Source: Cherax quadricarinatus
Taxonomy: Eukaryota > Arthropoda > Malacostraca > Decapoda > Parastacidae
DNA length: 64,000 nt
Assembly (NCBI RefSeq): GCF_038502225.1
Contig: NC_091292.1
Location: forward strand, 49,390,709-49,454,708
Reading direction: 5' to 3'
Shown here: positions 40,930 through 55,100 of the stretch, one piece after another
How positions within the stretch are numbered: position 1 is the stretch's first letter
Layout: each line of letters opens with the position of its first letter
Position numbers and translations under genes: made by a program
Notes under the pieces: generated by a model
The model's input: only the letters and a program-made list of their open reading frames with translations
What the model was told of the DNA's origin: nothing
Database searches by the model: none

Positions 40930-43900
40930 CACTTTGCTGATCCAGTCACATCCACTGACCGCTCTGGTGTTCCAGTCACGTCCATTGAGCACTCTTGTGT
41001 TGCAGTCACGTCCAATGAGCACTCTGATGTTCCAGTCACGTCCACTGAGCACTCTGGTGTTACAGACACGCCCACAGAGCTCCTTGGTGTTGCAGTCACG
41101 TTCACATAGCACTCTGTAGTTCCCATCACGTCCACTGAGCACTCTGGTGTTGCAATCAGGTCCACTGAGAACTCTGGTGTTACATTCACGTCCACTGAGC
41201 ACTTTGGTGCTCCAGTCATGTCCACTGAGAACTCGGGTGTTCTAGTCACGTCCATTGAGCACTCTGGTGTTCCAGTCATGTCCACTGAGCGCTCTGGTGA
41301 TCCAGTCATATACACTGAGCACACTTGTTCTCCTGTCACGTCCTGTGAGAACTCTGGTGTTCCAGTCACATCCAATGAGCACTCTGGTGTTCCGGTCACA
41401 TCCACTGAGCACTCTGGTGTTCCAGTCACATCCGCTGAACACTCCGATGTTCCATTCCCGTGCACTGAGCACTCTTGTGTTGCAGTCACGTCAGCTGGGC
41501 ACTCTGTTGTTGCAGTAACGTGCACTCAGCACTCTGGTGTTTCAGTCACATCCACTGAGCACTCTGGTGTTCTAGTCACGTCCACTGAGCACTCTGGTAT
41601 TCCGGTTACGTCCACTGAACACTCCAGTGTTCCCGTCACGTCCACTGAGCACTCTGGTGTTGCAGTCACGTCCATTGAGCACGCTGGTGTTCCAGTCATG
41701 TCCACTGAGCACTCTTGTGTTACAATCCATTCCATTGAGCACTCTGGTGTGCAAGTCACGTCCACTGAGGACTCTGGTGTTACAGTCACTCCCACTGAGC
41801 ACTCTGGTGTTCCAGTCACGTCCAATGAACACTCCGGTGTTCCAGTAACGTCCACTGAGCACTACGATGTTCCAGTCACGTCCATTGAGCACTCTTGTGT
41901 TCCAGTCACGTCCACTGAGCAACCTGGTGCTGCAATCACGTCCACTGAGCACTCTGGTGTTGCAGTCTCGTCCACTGAGCACGCTGGTGTTGCAGTCATG
42001 TCCACTGAGCACTCTTGTGTTGCAATCACGTCCACAGAGCACTCTGGTGTTAGAGTCATGTCCACTGAGCACTCTGGTGTTCCGGTCACGTCTACTGAGA
42101 ACTCTAGTGTTCAAGTCACGTCCATTGAGCACTCTGGTGTTCCAGACATGTCCACTGAGCGCTCTGGTGTTCCACTCACGTCCAGTGACCACTCGGGTGT
42201 GCCGGTCACATTCACCGAACACTCTGGTGTTCGAGTCATGTCCACTGAGCACTGTAGTGTTTCAGTCACGTCCTCTGAGCACTCTGTTGTTCCTGTCACA
42301 TTCAATGAGCGCTATGGTGTACCAGCCACGTCTATTGAGCACTCTGGTGTTCCAGTCACGTACACTGAGCACTCTGGTTTTGCAATCACGTCCACTGAGC
42401 ACCCTGGTTGTGCAAACACGTCTACTGAGCACTCTGGTGTTCCAGTCATGTCCACTGAGCACTCTGGTGTACCAGTCATGTACACTGAGCACTCTGGTGT
42501 TCCAGTTACGTCCATTAAGCACTCTGGTGTTCCAGTCACGTCCTCTGATCACTTTGGTGGTCCAGTCACATCCACTGAGCACTCTGGTGTAGCAGTCACG
42601 TGCACTGAGCACACTGGTGTTGCAGTCACGTCCACTGAGCACTTTTGTTTTCCAGTAACGTCCACGGAGCACTCTGGTGATCCAGTCACGTCAACTGAGC
42701 ACTCTGGTGTTCCAGTCACGTTCACTGAGCACTCTTGTGTTGCAGTCACGTCCACTGAGCACTCTGGTGTGCCGGTCACAATCACTGAGCACTCTGGAGT
42801 TCTCCTCAAGTCCACTGAGCACTCTGCAATTCCAGACACGTCCAATGAGCACTCTGCAATTCCAGACACGTCCATTAAGCACTCTTGTGTTCCAGTCAAG
42901 TCCGCTGATCACTTAGGTGGTCCAGTCACATCCACTGGGCACTCTGGTGTTCAAGTCACGTCCACTGAGCACTCTTGTGTTGCAGTCACGTCCACTGAGC
43001 ACTCTGGTGTTCCAGTCACGTCCACTGAGAACTCGGGTGTTGCAGTCACGTCCTCCAGGCACTCTGGTGTTCCAGTCATATATTCCGAACACTCTATTGT
43101 TCCAGTCATGTCCACTGAGCACTCTGGTGTTCCAGTCACGTCCATTGCGCACTCTGGTGTTCCAATCACATTCACTGAGAACTCTGGTGTTCCAGTCACG
43201 TCCAATGAGCTCTCTGGTGTTGCAATCACGTCCACTGAGCACTCTGGTGTTCCAGTCATGTCCACTGAGCACTCTGGTGTACCAGTCATGTACACTGAGC
43301 ACTTGGTGTTCAAGTTACGTCCATTAAGCACTCTGGTGTTCCAGTCACGTCCACTGATCACTTTGGTGGTCCAATCACATCCACTGAGCACTCTGGTGTT
43401 CCAGTCACGTCCACTGAGCACTTTGCTGATCCAGTCACGTCCACTGAGAACTCGGGTGTTGCAGTCACGTCCACCAGGCACTCTGGTGTTCCAGTCATAT
43501 CCTCCGAACACTCTGGTGTTCCAGTCACGTCCATTGCGCACTCTGGTGTTCCAATCACATTCACTGAGATCTCTGGTGTTCCAGTCACGTCCAATGAGCT
43601 CTCTGGTGTTGCAATCACGTCCACTGAGCACTCTGGTGTTCCAGTCATGTCCACTGAGCACTCTGGTGTACCGGTTATGTACACTGAGCACTTGGTGTTC
43701 AAGTTACGTCCATTAAGCACTCTGGTGTTCCAGTCACGTCCACTGATCACTTTGGTGGTCCAATCACATCCATTTAGCACTTTGCTGATCCAGTCACATC
43801 CACTGACCGCTCTGGTGTTCCAGTCACGTCCACTGAGCACTTTGCTGATCCAGTCACGTCCACTGACCACTCTGGTGTTCCAGTCACGTCCATTTAGCAC

Positions 43901-46170
43901 TTTGCTGATCCAGTCACATCCACTGACCGCTCTGGTGTTCCAGTCACGTCCATTGAGTACTCTTGTGTTGCAGTCACGTCCAATGAGCACTCTGATGTTC
44001 CAGTCACGTCCACTGAGCACTCTGGTGTTACAGACACGCCCACAGAGCTCCATGGTGTTGCAGTCACGTTCACATAGCACTCTGTAGTTCCAATCACGTC
44101 CACTGAGCACTCTGGTGTTGCAATCAGGTCCACTGAGAACTCTGGTGTTACATTCACGTCCACTGAGCACTTTGGAGCTCCAGTCATGTCCACTGAGAAC
44201 TCGGGTGTTCTAGTCACGTCCATTGAGCACTCTGGTGTTCCAGTCATGTCCAATGAGCGCTCTGGTGATCCAGTCATATACACTGAGCACACTTGTTCTC
44301 CTGTCACGTCCTGTGAGAACTCTGGTGTTCCAGTCACATCCAATGAGCACTCTGGTGTTCCAGGCACATCCACTGAGCACTCTGGTGTTCCAGTCACATC
44401 CGCTGAACACTCCGATGTTCCATTCCCGTGCACTGAGCACTCTTGTGTTGCAGTCACGTCAGCTGGGCACTCTGTTGTTGCAGTAACGTGCACTCAGCAC
44501 TCTGGTGTTTCAGTCACATCCACTGAGCACTCTGGTGTTCCAGTCACGTCCACTGAGTACTCTGGTATTCCGGTTACGTCCACTGAACACTCCAGTGTTC
44601 CAGTCACGTCCACTGAGCACTCTGGTGTTGCAGTCACGTCCATTGAGCACGCTGGTGTTGCAGTCATGTCCACTGAGCACTCTTGTGTTACAATCCATTC
44701 CATTGAGCACTCTGGTGTGCAAGTCACGTCCACTGAGGACTCTGGTGTTACAGTCACTCCCACTGAGCACTCTGGTGTTCCAGTCACGTCCAATGAACAC
44801 TCCGGTGTTCCAGTAACGTCCACTGAGCACTACGATGTTCCAGTCACGTCCACTGAGCACTCTTGTGTTCCAGTCACGTCCACTGAGCAACCTGGTGCTG
44901 CAATCACGTCCACTGAGCACTCTGGTGTTGCAGTCTCGTCCACTGAGCACGCTGGTGTTGCAGTCATGTCCACTGAGCACTCTTGTGTTGCAATCACGTC
45001 CATAGAGCACTCTGGTGTTCCGAACACGTCTACTGAGAACTCTAGTGTTCAAGTCACGTCCATTGAGCACTCTGGTGTTCCAGACATGTCCACTGAGCGC
45101 TCTGGTGTTCCACTCACGTCCAGTGACCACTCTGGTGTGCCGGTCACATTCACTGAACACTCTGGTGTTCCAGTCATGTCCACTGAGCACTGTAGTGTTT
45201 CAGTCACGTCCTCTGAGCACTCTGGTGTTCCTGTCACATTCAATGAGCGCTATGGTGTACCAGCCACGTCTATTGAGCACTCTGGTGTTCCAGTCACGTA
45301 CACTGAGCACTCTGGTTTTGCAATCACGTCCACTGAGCACCCTGGTGGTGCAAACACGTCTACTGAGCACTCTGGTGTTCCAGTCATGTCCACTGAGCAC
45401 TCTGGTGTACCAGTCATGTACACTGAGCACTCTGGTGTTCCAGTTACGTCCATTAAGCACTCTGGTGTTCCAGTCACGTCCTCTGATCACTTTGGTGGTC
45501 CAGTCACATCCACTGAGCACTCTGGTGTAGCAATCACGTCCACTGAGCACTCTGGTGTTCCACTCACGTCCACTGAGCACTCTGGTGTTCAAGTCACGTG
45601 CACTGAGCACACTGGTGTTGCAGTCACGTCCACTGAGCACTTTTGTTTTCCAGTAACGTCCACGGAGCACTCTGGTGATCCAGTCACGTCAACTGAGCAC
45701 TCTGGTGTTCCAGTCACGTTCACTGAGCACTCTTGTGTTGCAGTCACGTCCACTGAGCACTCTGGTGTGCCGGTCACAATCACTGAGCACTCTGGTGTTC
45801 TACTCAAGTCCACTGAGCACTCTGCAATTCCAGACACGTCCAATGAGCACTCTGCAATTCCAGACACGTCCATTAAGCACTCTTGTGTTCCAGTCACGTC
45901 CGCTGATCACTTAGGTGGTCCAGTCACATCCACTGGGCACTCTGGTGTTCAAGTCACGTCCACTGAGCACTCTTGTGTTGCAGTCACGTCCACTGAGCAC
46001 TCTGGTGCTCCAGTCACGTCCACTGAGAACTCGGGTGTTGCAGTCACGTCCACCAGGCACTCTGGTGTTCCAGTCATATCCTCCGAACACTCTGTTGTTC
46101 CAGTCATGTCCACTGAGCACTCTGGTGTTCCAGTCACGTCCATTGCGCACTCTGGTGTTCCAATCACATT
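40930..46170. repeat. ~2.97-kb higher-order repeat, two copies
   Basis: About 40930-43170 matches about 43900-46170 unit by unit at an offset of 2,968 bp (for example 41221 with 44189). The offset changes to 2,938 and then 2,998 where single 30-bp units were lost or gained. Substitution differences are visible, so this duplication is older than the 5,604-bp one. Confidence 0.75.
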
Positions 46171-49100
46171 CACTGAGCACTCTGGTGTTCCAGTCACGTA
46201 CACTGAGCACTCTGGAGTTGCAATCACGTCCACTGAGCACCCTGGTGGTGCAAACACGTCCACTGAGCACTCTGGGGTTCCAGTCATGTCCATTGAGCAC
46301 TCTGGTGTACCAGTCATGTACACTGAGCACTCTGGTGTTCCAGTTACGTCCATAAAGCACTCTGGTGTGCCATTCACGTCATCTGATCACTTTGGTGGTC
46401 CAGTCACATCCACTGAGCACTCTGGTGTAGCAGTCACGTCCACTGAGCACTCTGGTGTTCCACTCACGTCCACTGAACACTCTGGTGTTCAAGTCACGTG
46501 CACTGAGCACACTGGTGTTGCAGTCACGTCCACTGAGCACTCTTGTTTTCCAGTAACGTCCACTGAGCACTCTGGTGATCCAGTCACGTCAACTGAGCAC
46601 TCTGGTGTCCCAGTCACGTTCACTGAGCACTCTTGTGTTGCAGTCACGTCCACTGAGCACTCTGGTGGTCCAGTAACGTCCACTGAGCACTCTCGTGTTT
46701 CACTCACGTCCACTGAGCACTCTGGTGTGCCCGTCACATTCACTGAGCACTCTGGTGTCCCACTCAAGTCCACTGATCACTTAGGTGGTCCAGTCACATC
46801 CACTGGGCACTCTGGTGTTCAAGTCACGTCCACTGAGCACACTGGTGTTGCAGTCACGTCCACTGAGCACTCTTATTTTCCAGTAACGTCCACTGAGCAC
46901 TCTGGTGATCCAGTCACGTCAACTGAGCACTGTGGTGTTCCAGTCACGTTCACTGAGCACTCTTGTGTTGCAGTTACTTCCACTGAGCACTCTGGTGTAC
47001 CAGTCACGTCCACTGAGAACTCGGGTGTTGCAGTGACGTCCACCAGGCACTATGGTGTTCCAGTCATATCCTCCGAACACTCTGTTGTTCCAGTCATGTC
47101 CACTGAGCACTCTGGTGTTCCAATCACATTCACTGAGAACTCTGGTGTTCCAGTCACGTCCAATGAGCTCTCTGGTGTTGCAATCACGTCCACTGAGCAC
47201 TCTGGTGTTCCAGTCATGTCCACAGAGCACTCTGGTGTACCAGTCATGTACACTGAGCACTTGGTGTTCAAGTTACGTCCATTAAGCACTCTGGTGTTCC
47301 AGTCACGTCCACTGATCACTTTGGTGGTCCAATCACATCCACTGAGCACTCTGGTGTTCTAGTCACGTCCACTGAGCACTTTGCTGATCCAGTCTCGTCC
47401 ACTGAGAACTCGGGTGTTGCAGTCACGTCCACCAGGCACTCTGGTGTTCCAGTCATATCCTCCGAACACTCTGGTGTTCCAGACACGTCCATTGCGCACT
47501 CTGGTGTTCCAATCACATTCACTAAGAACTCTGGTGTTCCAGTCACGTCCAATGAGCTCTCTGGTGTTGCAATCACGTCCACTGAGCACTTTGGTGTTCC
47601 AGTCATGTCCACTGAGCACTCTGGTGTACCAGTCATGTACACTGAGCACTTGGTGTTCAAGTTACGTCCATTAAGCACTCTGGTGTTCCAGTCACGTCCA
47701 CTGATCACTTTGGTGGTCCAATCATATCCACTTAGCACTCTGGTGTTCCAGTCACGTCCACTGAGCACTTTGCTGATCCAGTCACGTCCACTGACCACTC
47801 TGGTGTTCCAGTCACGTCCATTTAGCACTTTGCTGATCCAGTCACATCCACTGACCGCTCTGGTGTTCCAGTCACGTCCATTGAGCACTCTTGTGTTGCA
47901 GTCACGTCCAATGAGCTCTCTGATGTTCCAGTCACGTCCACTGAGCACTCTGGTATTGCAGTCACGTCCACCATGCACTATGGTGTTCCAGTCATATCCA
48001 CGAAACACTTTAATGTTCCATTCATGTACACTGAGTACTCTGGTGTTACAGACACGCCCACAGAGCTCCATGGTGTTGCAGTCACGTCCACATAGCACTC
48101 TGTAGTTCCCATCACGTCCACTGAGCACTCTGGTGTTGCAATCAGGTCCACTGAGAACTCTGGTGTTACATTCACGTCCACTGAGGACTTTGGTGTTCCA
48201 GTCATGTCCACTGAGAACTCTGGTGTTCTAGTCACGTCCATTGAGCACTCTGGTGTTCCAGTCATGTCCACTGAGCGCTCTGGTGATCCAGTCATATACA
48301 CTGAGCACACTTGTTCTCCTGTCACGTCCTGTGAGAACTCTGGTGTTCCAGTCACATCCAATGAGCACTCTGGTGTTCCGGTCACATCCACTGAGCACTC
48401 TGGTGTTCCAGTCACATCCGCTGAACACTCCGATGTTCCATTCCCGTGCACTGAGCACTCTTGTGCTGCAGTCACGTCAGCTGGGCACTCTGTTGTTGCA
48501 GTAACGTGCACTCAGCACTCTGGTGTACCAGTCATGTTCACTAAGCACTCTGGTGTTACAATCACGTCTGTTAAGCACTCTGGTGTACCAGTCATGTCCA
48601 CCGAGCACTTGGGTGTTTCAGTCACATCCACTGAGCACTCTGGTGTTCCAGTCACGTCCACTGAGCACTCTGGTATTCCAGTTACGTCCACTGAACACTC
48701 CGGTGTTCCAGTCACGTCCACTGAGCACTCTGGTGTTGCAGTCACGTCCACTGAGCACGCTGGTGTTGCAGTCATGTCCACTGAGCACTCTTGTGTTGCA
48801 ATCCATTCCATTGAGCACTCTGGTGTGCAAGTCACGTCCACTGAGGACTCTGGTGTTACAGTCACTCCCACTGAGCACTCTGGTGTTCCAGTCACGTCCA
48901 ATGAACACTCCGGTGTTCCAGTAACGTCCACTGAGCTCTCTGGTGTTCCAGTCACGTCTGCTGAGCTCTCTGGTCTTGCAGTCACGTAAAGTGAACACTT
49001 TGGTGTTGCAGTCATGTCCACTAAGCACTCGTGTGTTGCAGTCACGTCCACTGAGCTCTCTGGTGTTCCAGTCACATCAACTGAGGACTCTGGTGTTGCA

Positions 49101-52100
49101 GTCACGTCCACAAGGCATTCTGGGGTTCCAGTCACATCCACTGAACACTCTGGTGTCCCAGTCATGTCCACTGAGCGCTCTGGTGTTGCATTCACGTCCA
49201 CTGTGCACTCTGCTATTGCAGTCACGTCCACTGAGCATTCTGGTGTTACAATCACTTCCACTGAGCACCCTGGTGTTAGAGATAAGTCCACTAAGCACTC
49301 TGGTGCTGTATTCACGCCCACTGAGCAGTCTGGTGTTCTAGTCACGTCCACTGAGCAGTCTGGTGTTCCAGTCTTGTCCACTGAGCACTCTGGAGGTCCA
49401 GTCACGTCCACTGAGCACTCTCGTGTTCCAGTCACGTCCAATGAGCACTCTGGTGTTCCGGTCACGTACACGGAGCACTCTGGTGATCCATTCACGTCCA
49501 TTTAGCACTCTTGTGCAGCAGTCACGTCCACTAAGCACTCTACTGTTCCAGTCACGTCCATTGAGCACTCTGGTGTTGCAGTCACATCCACTGAGAACTC
49601 TGGTGTTCCATTCACGTCCACTGAGCACTCTGGTGTTCCAGTCATATCCATTGAGCACTCTGGTGTTCCACTCACGTCCATTGAGCACTCTAGTGTTCCC
49701 GTCACCTTCAGTGAGCACTCATGCGTTCCAGTCACGTCCGCTGAGCACTCTGGTGTTCCAGTCACGTCCACTGAGCTCTCTGGTCTTCCACTCACATCCA
49801 CTGAGCACTCTGGTGTTCCACTCACTTCCACTAACCACTATGGTTTTCCAGTCACGTCCATTGACCACTCTGGTGTTCCAGTCACATCAACTGAACACTC
49901 CGGTGTTCCAGTGACGTTCACTGAGCACTCTGGTGTTGCAGTCACGTCCACTGAGCTTTCTGGGGCTGCAATCACGTCTACTGAGCACTCTGGTGTTCCA
50001 GTCCTGTCCAGTGAGCGCTCTGGTGCTCCAGTCACGTCCATTGAGAACTCTGGTGTTCCATTCACCACCACTGAGCACTCTGGTGTATCAGTCATGTCCA
50101 ATGAGAACTCTGGTGTTCCTGCCACGTCCACTGAGCACTCTGGTGTATCTGTCATGTCCACTGAGCACTCTGGTGTTCCACTCTCGTCCATTGAGCACTC
50201 TAGTGTTCCAGTCACCTTCAATGAGCACTCTGGAGTTCCAGTCACGTCCACTGAGCACTTTGGTGTTCCAGTCATATCCACTGAGCACTCTGGTGGTGCA
50301 CCCACGTCCACTGAGCACTCTGGTGTTCAAGTCACGTCCACTGAGCACACTGGTGTTGCAGTCACGTCCACTGAGCACTCTTGTTTTCCAGTAACGTCCA
50401 CTGAGCACTCTTGTGATCCAGTCACGTCAACTGAGTACTCTGGTGTTCCAGTAACGTTCACTGAGCACTCTTGTGTTGCAGTCACGTAAACCAGGCACTT
50501 TGGTGTTCCAGTCACATCCAACGAACACTCTGTTGTTCCAGTCATGTCCACTGAGCACTCTGGTGTTCCAGTCACGTCCATTGCGCACTCTGGTGTTACA
50601 GTCACATTCACTGAGAACTATGGTGTTCCAGTCACGTCCACTGAACACTCTGGTGTTCAAGTCACATCCACTGAGCACACTGGTGTTGCAGTCACGTCCA
50701 CTGATCACTCTTGTTTTCCAGTAACGTCCACTGAGCACTTTTGTGATCCAGCCACGTCAACTGAGCACTCTGGTATTCCAGTCACGTTCACTGAGCGGGT
50801 GTTGCAGTCACGTAAACCAGGCACTCTGGCGTTCCATTCACTTCCACCGAACACTCTGTTGCTCCAGTCATGTCCACTGAGCACTCTGGTGTTCCAGTCA
50901 CGTCCTTTGCGCACTCTGGTGTTACAGTCAAATTCACTGAGAACTATGGTGTTCCAGTCACGTCCACTGAGCTCTCTGGTGTTGCACGCACGTCCACTGA
51001 GCACTCTGGTGACGCAGTCACGATCACTGAGCTCTCTGATGTTCCAGTCACGCCCACTGAGCACTCTGGTGTTCGAGTCATGTCAACTGAGCACTCTGGT
51101 GTTCCAGTCACGTCCAATGTGCTCTCTGGTGCTCCAGTCACGTCCACTCAGCACTCTGGTGTTCCAATCATGTCCACTTAGATCTCTGGTGTTCCGGTCA
51201 CGTCCATTGAGCACTCTGGTATTCCAGTCACATTCACTGAGTACTCTGCTGTTCAAGTCAGGTTCAATGAGTACTCTGGTGTTCCAGTCACGTCCACAGG
51301 GCACTCTGGTGTTCCAGTCCCGTCCATTGAGTACTTTTGTGTAGCAGTCACGCCCAGTGAGCACTCTGGTGTGCCGGTCACAATCACTGAGCACTCTGGT
51401 GTTCTACTCAAGTCCACTGAGCACTCTGCAATTCCAGACACGTCCAATGAGCACTCTGCAATTCCAGACACGTCCATTAAGCACTCTTGTGTTCCAGTCA
51501 CGTCCGCTGATCACTTAGGTGGTCCAGTCACATCCACTGGGCACTCTGGTGTTCAAGTCACGTCCACTGAGCACTCTTGTGTTGCAGTCACGTCCACTGA
51601 GCACTCTGGTGTTCCAGTCACGTCCACTGAGAACTCGGGTGTTGCAGTCACGTCCACCAGGCACTCTGGTGTTCCAGTCATATCCTCCGAACACTCTGTT
51701 GTTCCAGTCATGTCCACTGAGCACTCTGGTGTTCCAGTCACGTCCATTGCGCACTCTGGTGTTCCAATCACATTCACTGAGCACTCTGGTGTTACAGTCA
51801 CGTACACTGAGCACTCTGGAGTTGCAATCACGTCCACTGAGCACCCTGGTGGTGCAAACACGTCCACTGAGCACTCTGGGGTTCCAGTCATGTCCATTGA
51901 GCACTCTGGTGTACCAGTCATGTACACTGAGCACTCTGGTGTTCCAGTTACGTCCATAAAGCACTCTGGTGTGCCATTCACGTCATCTAATCACTTTGGT
52001 GGTCCAGTCACATCCACTGAGCACTCTGGTGTAGCAGTCACGTCCACTGAGCACTCTGGTGTTCCACTCACGTCCACTGAACACTCTGGTGTTCAAGTCA

Positions 52101-55100
52101 CGTGCACTGAGCACACTGGTGTTGCAGTCACGTCCACTGAGCACTCTTGTTTTCCAGTAACGTCCACTGAGCACTCTGGTGATCCAGTCACGTCAACTGA
52201 GCACTCTGGTGTTCCAGTCACGTTCACTGAGCACTCTTGTGTTGCAGTCACGTCCACTGAGCACTCTGGTGTTCCAGTAACGTCCACTGAGCACTCTCGT
52301 GTTTCACTCACGTCCACTGAGCACTCTGGTGTGCCGGTCACATTCACTGAGCACTATGGTGTCCCACTCAAGTCCACTGATCACTTAGGTGGTCCAGTCA
52401 CATCCACTGGGCACTCTGGTGTTCAAGTCACGTCCACTGAGCACACTGGTGTTGCAGTCACGTCCACTGAGCACTCTTATTTTCCAGTAACGTCCACTGA
52501 GCACTCTGGTGATCCAGTCACGTCAACTGAGCACTGTGGTGTTCCAGTCACGTTCACTGAGCACTCTTGTGTTGCAGTTACTTCCACTGAGCACTCTGGT
52601 GTTCCAGTCACGTCCACTGAGAACTCGGGTGTTGCAGTGACGTCCACCAGGCACTCTGGTGTTCCAGTCATATCCTCCGAACACTCTGTTGTTCCAGTCA
52701 TGTCCACTGAGCACTCTGATGTTCCAATCACATTCACTGAGAACTCTGGTGTTCCAGTCACGTCCAATGAGCTCTCTGGTGTTGCAATCACGTCCACTGA
52801 GCACTCTGGTGTTCCAGTCATGTCCACAGAGCACTCTGGTGTACCAGTCATGTACACTGAGCACTTGGTGTTCAAGTTACGTCCATTAAGCACTCTGGTG
52901 TTCCAGTCACGTCCACTGATCACTTTGGTGGTCCAATCACATCCACTGAGCACTCTGGTGTTCTAGTCACGTCCACTGAGCACTTTGCTGATCCAGTCTC
53001 GTCCACTGAGAACTCGGGTGTTGCAGTCACGTCCACCAGGCACTCTGGTGTTCCAGTCATATCCTCCGAACACTCTGGTGTTCCAGACACGTCCATTGCG
53101 CACTCTGGTGTTCCAATCACATTCACTGAGAACTCTGGTGTTCCAGTCACGTCCAATGAGCTCTCTGGTGTTGCAATCACGTCCACTGAGCACTTTGGTG
53201 TTCCAGTCATGTCCACTGAGCACTCTGGTGTACCAGTCATGTACACTGAGCACTTGGTGTTCAAGTTACGTCCATTAAGCACTCTGGTGTTCCAGTCACG
53301 TCCACTGATCACTTTGGTGGTCCAATCATATCCACTTAGCACTCTGGTGTTCCAGTCACGTCCACTGAGCACTTTGCTGATCCAGTCACGTCCACTGACC
53401 ACTCTGGTGTTCCAGTCACGTCCATTTAGCACTTTGCTGATCCAGTCACATCCACTGACCGCTCTGGTGTTCCAGTCACGTCCATTGAGCACTCTTGTGT
53501 TGCAGTCACGTCCAATGAGCTCTCTGATGTTCCAGTCACGTCCACTGAGCACTCTGGTATTGCAGTCACGTCCACCATGCACTATGGTGTTCCAGTCATA
53601 TCCACGAAACACTTTAATGTTCCAGTCATGTACACTGAGCACTCTGGTGTTACAGACACGCCCACAGAGCTCCATGGTGTTGCAGTCACGTCCACATAGC
53701 ACTCTGTAGTTCCCATCACGTCCACTGAGCACTCTGGTGTTGCAATCAGGTCCACTGAGAACTCTGGTGTTACATTCACGTCCACTGAGGACTTTGGTGT
53801 TCCAGTCATGTCCACTGAGAACTCTGGTGTTCTAGTCACGTCCATTGAGCACTCTGGTGTTCCAGTCATGTCCACTGAGCGCTCTGGTGATCCAGTCATA
53901 TACACTGAGCACACTTGTTCTCCTGTCACGTCCTGTGAGAACTCTGGTGTTCCAGTCACATCCAATGAGCACTCTGGTGTTCCGGTCACATCCACTGAGC
54001 ACTCTGGTGTTCCAGTCACATCCGCTGAACACTCCGATGTTCCATTCCCGTGCACTGAGCACTCTTGTGCTGCAGTCACGTCAGCTGGGCACTCTGTTGT
54101 TGCAGTAACGTGCACTCAGCACTCTGGTGTACCAGTCATGTTCACTAAGCACTCTGGTGTTACAATCACGTCTGTTAAGCACTCTGGTGTACCAGTCATG
54201 TCCACCGAGCACTTGGGTGTTTCAGTCACATCCACTGAGCACTCTGGTGTTCCAGTCACGTCCACTGAGCACTCTGGTATTCCAGTTACGTCCACTGAAC
54301 ACTCCGGTGTTCCAGTCACGTCCACTGAGCACTCTGGTGTTGCAGTCACGTCCACTGAGCACGCTGGTGTTGCAGTCATGTCCACTGAGCACTCTTGTGT
54401 TGCAATCCATTCCATTGAGCACTCTGGTGTGCAAGTCACGTCCACTGAGGACTCTGGTGTTACAGTCACTCCCACTGAGCACTCTGGTGTTCCAGTCACG
54501 TCCAATGAACACTCCGGTGTTCCAGTAACGTCCACTGAGCTCTCTGGTGTTCCAGTCACGTCTGCTGAGCTCTCTGGTCTTGCAGTCACGTAAAGTGAAC
54601 ACTTTGGTGTTGCAGTCATGTCCACTAAGCACTCGTGTGTTGCAGTCACGTCCACTGAGCTCTCTGGTGTTCCAGTCACATCAACTGAGGACTCTGGTGT
54701 TGCAGTCACGTCCACAAGGCATTCTGGGGTTCCAGTCACATCCACTGAACACTCTGGTGTCCCAGTCATGTCCACTGAGCGCTCTGGTGTTGCATTCACG
54801 TCCACTGTGCACTCTGCTATTGCAGTCACGTCCACTGAGCATTCTGGTGTTACAATCACTTCCACTGAGCACCCTGGTGTTAGAGATAAGTCCACTAAGC
54901 ACTCTGGTGCTGTATTCACGCCCACTGAGCAGTCTGGTGTTCTAGTCACGTCCACTGAGCAGTCTGGTGTTCCAGTCTTGTCCACTGAGCACTCTGGAGG
55001 TCCAGTCACGTCCACTGAGCACTCTCGTGTTCCAGTCACGTCCAATGAGCACTCTGGTGTTCCGGTCACGTACACGGAGCACTCTGGTGATCCATTCACG

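Noticed and set aside
38811..47362. Long plus-strand frames of 655, 832 and 1058 codons reading TEHSGVPVTS
   Set aside because: The 30-bp unit has no stop in most frames on either strand, and odd-length units shift the frame at the marker positions. No evidence for a protein.
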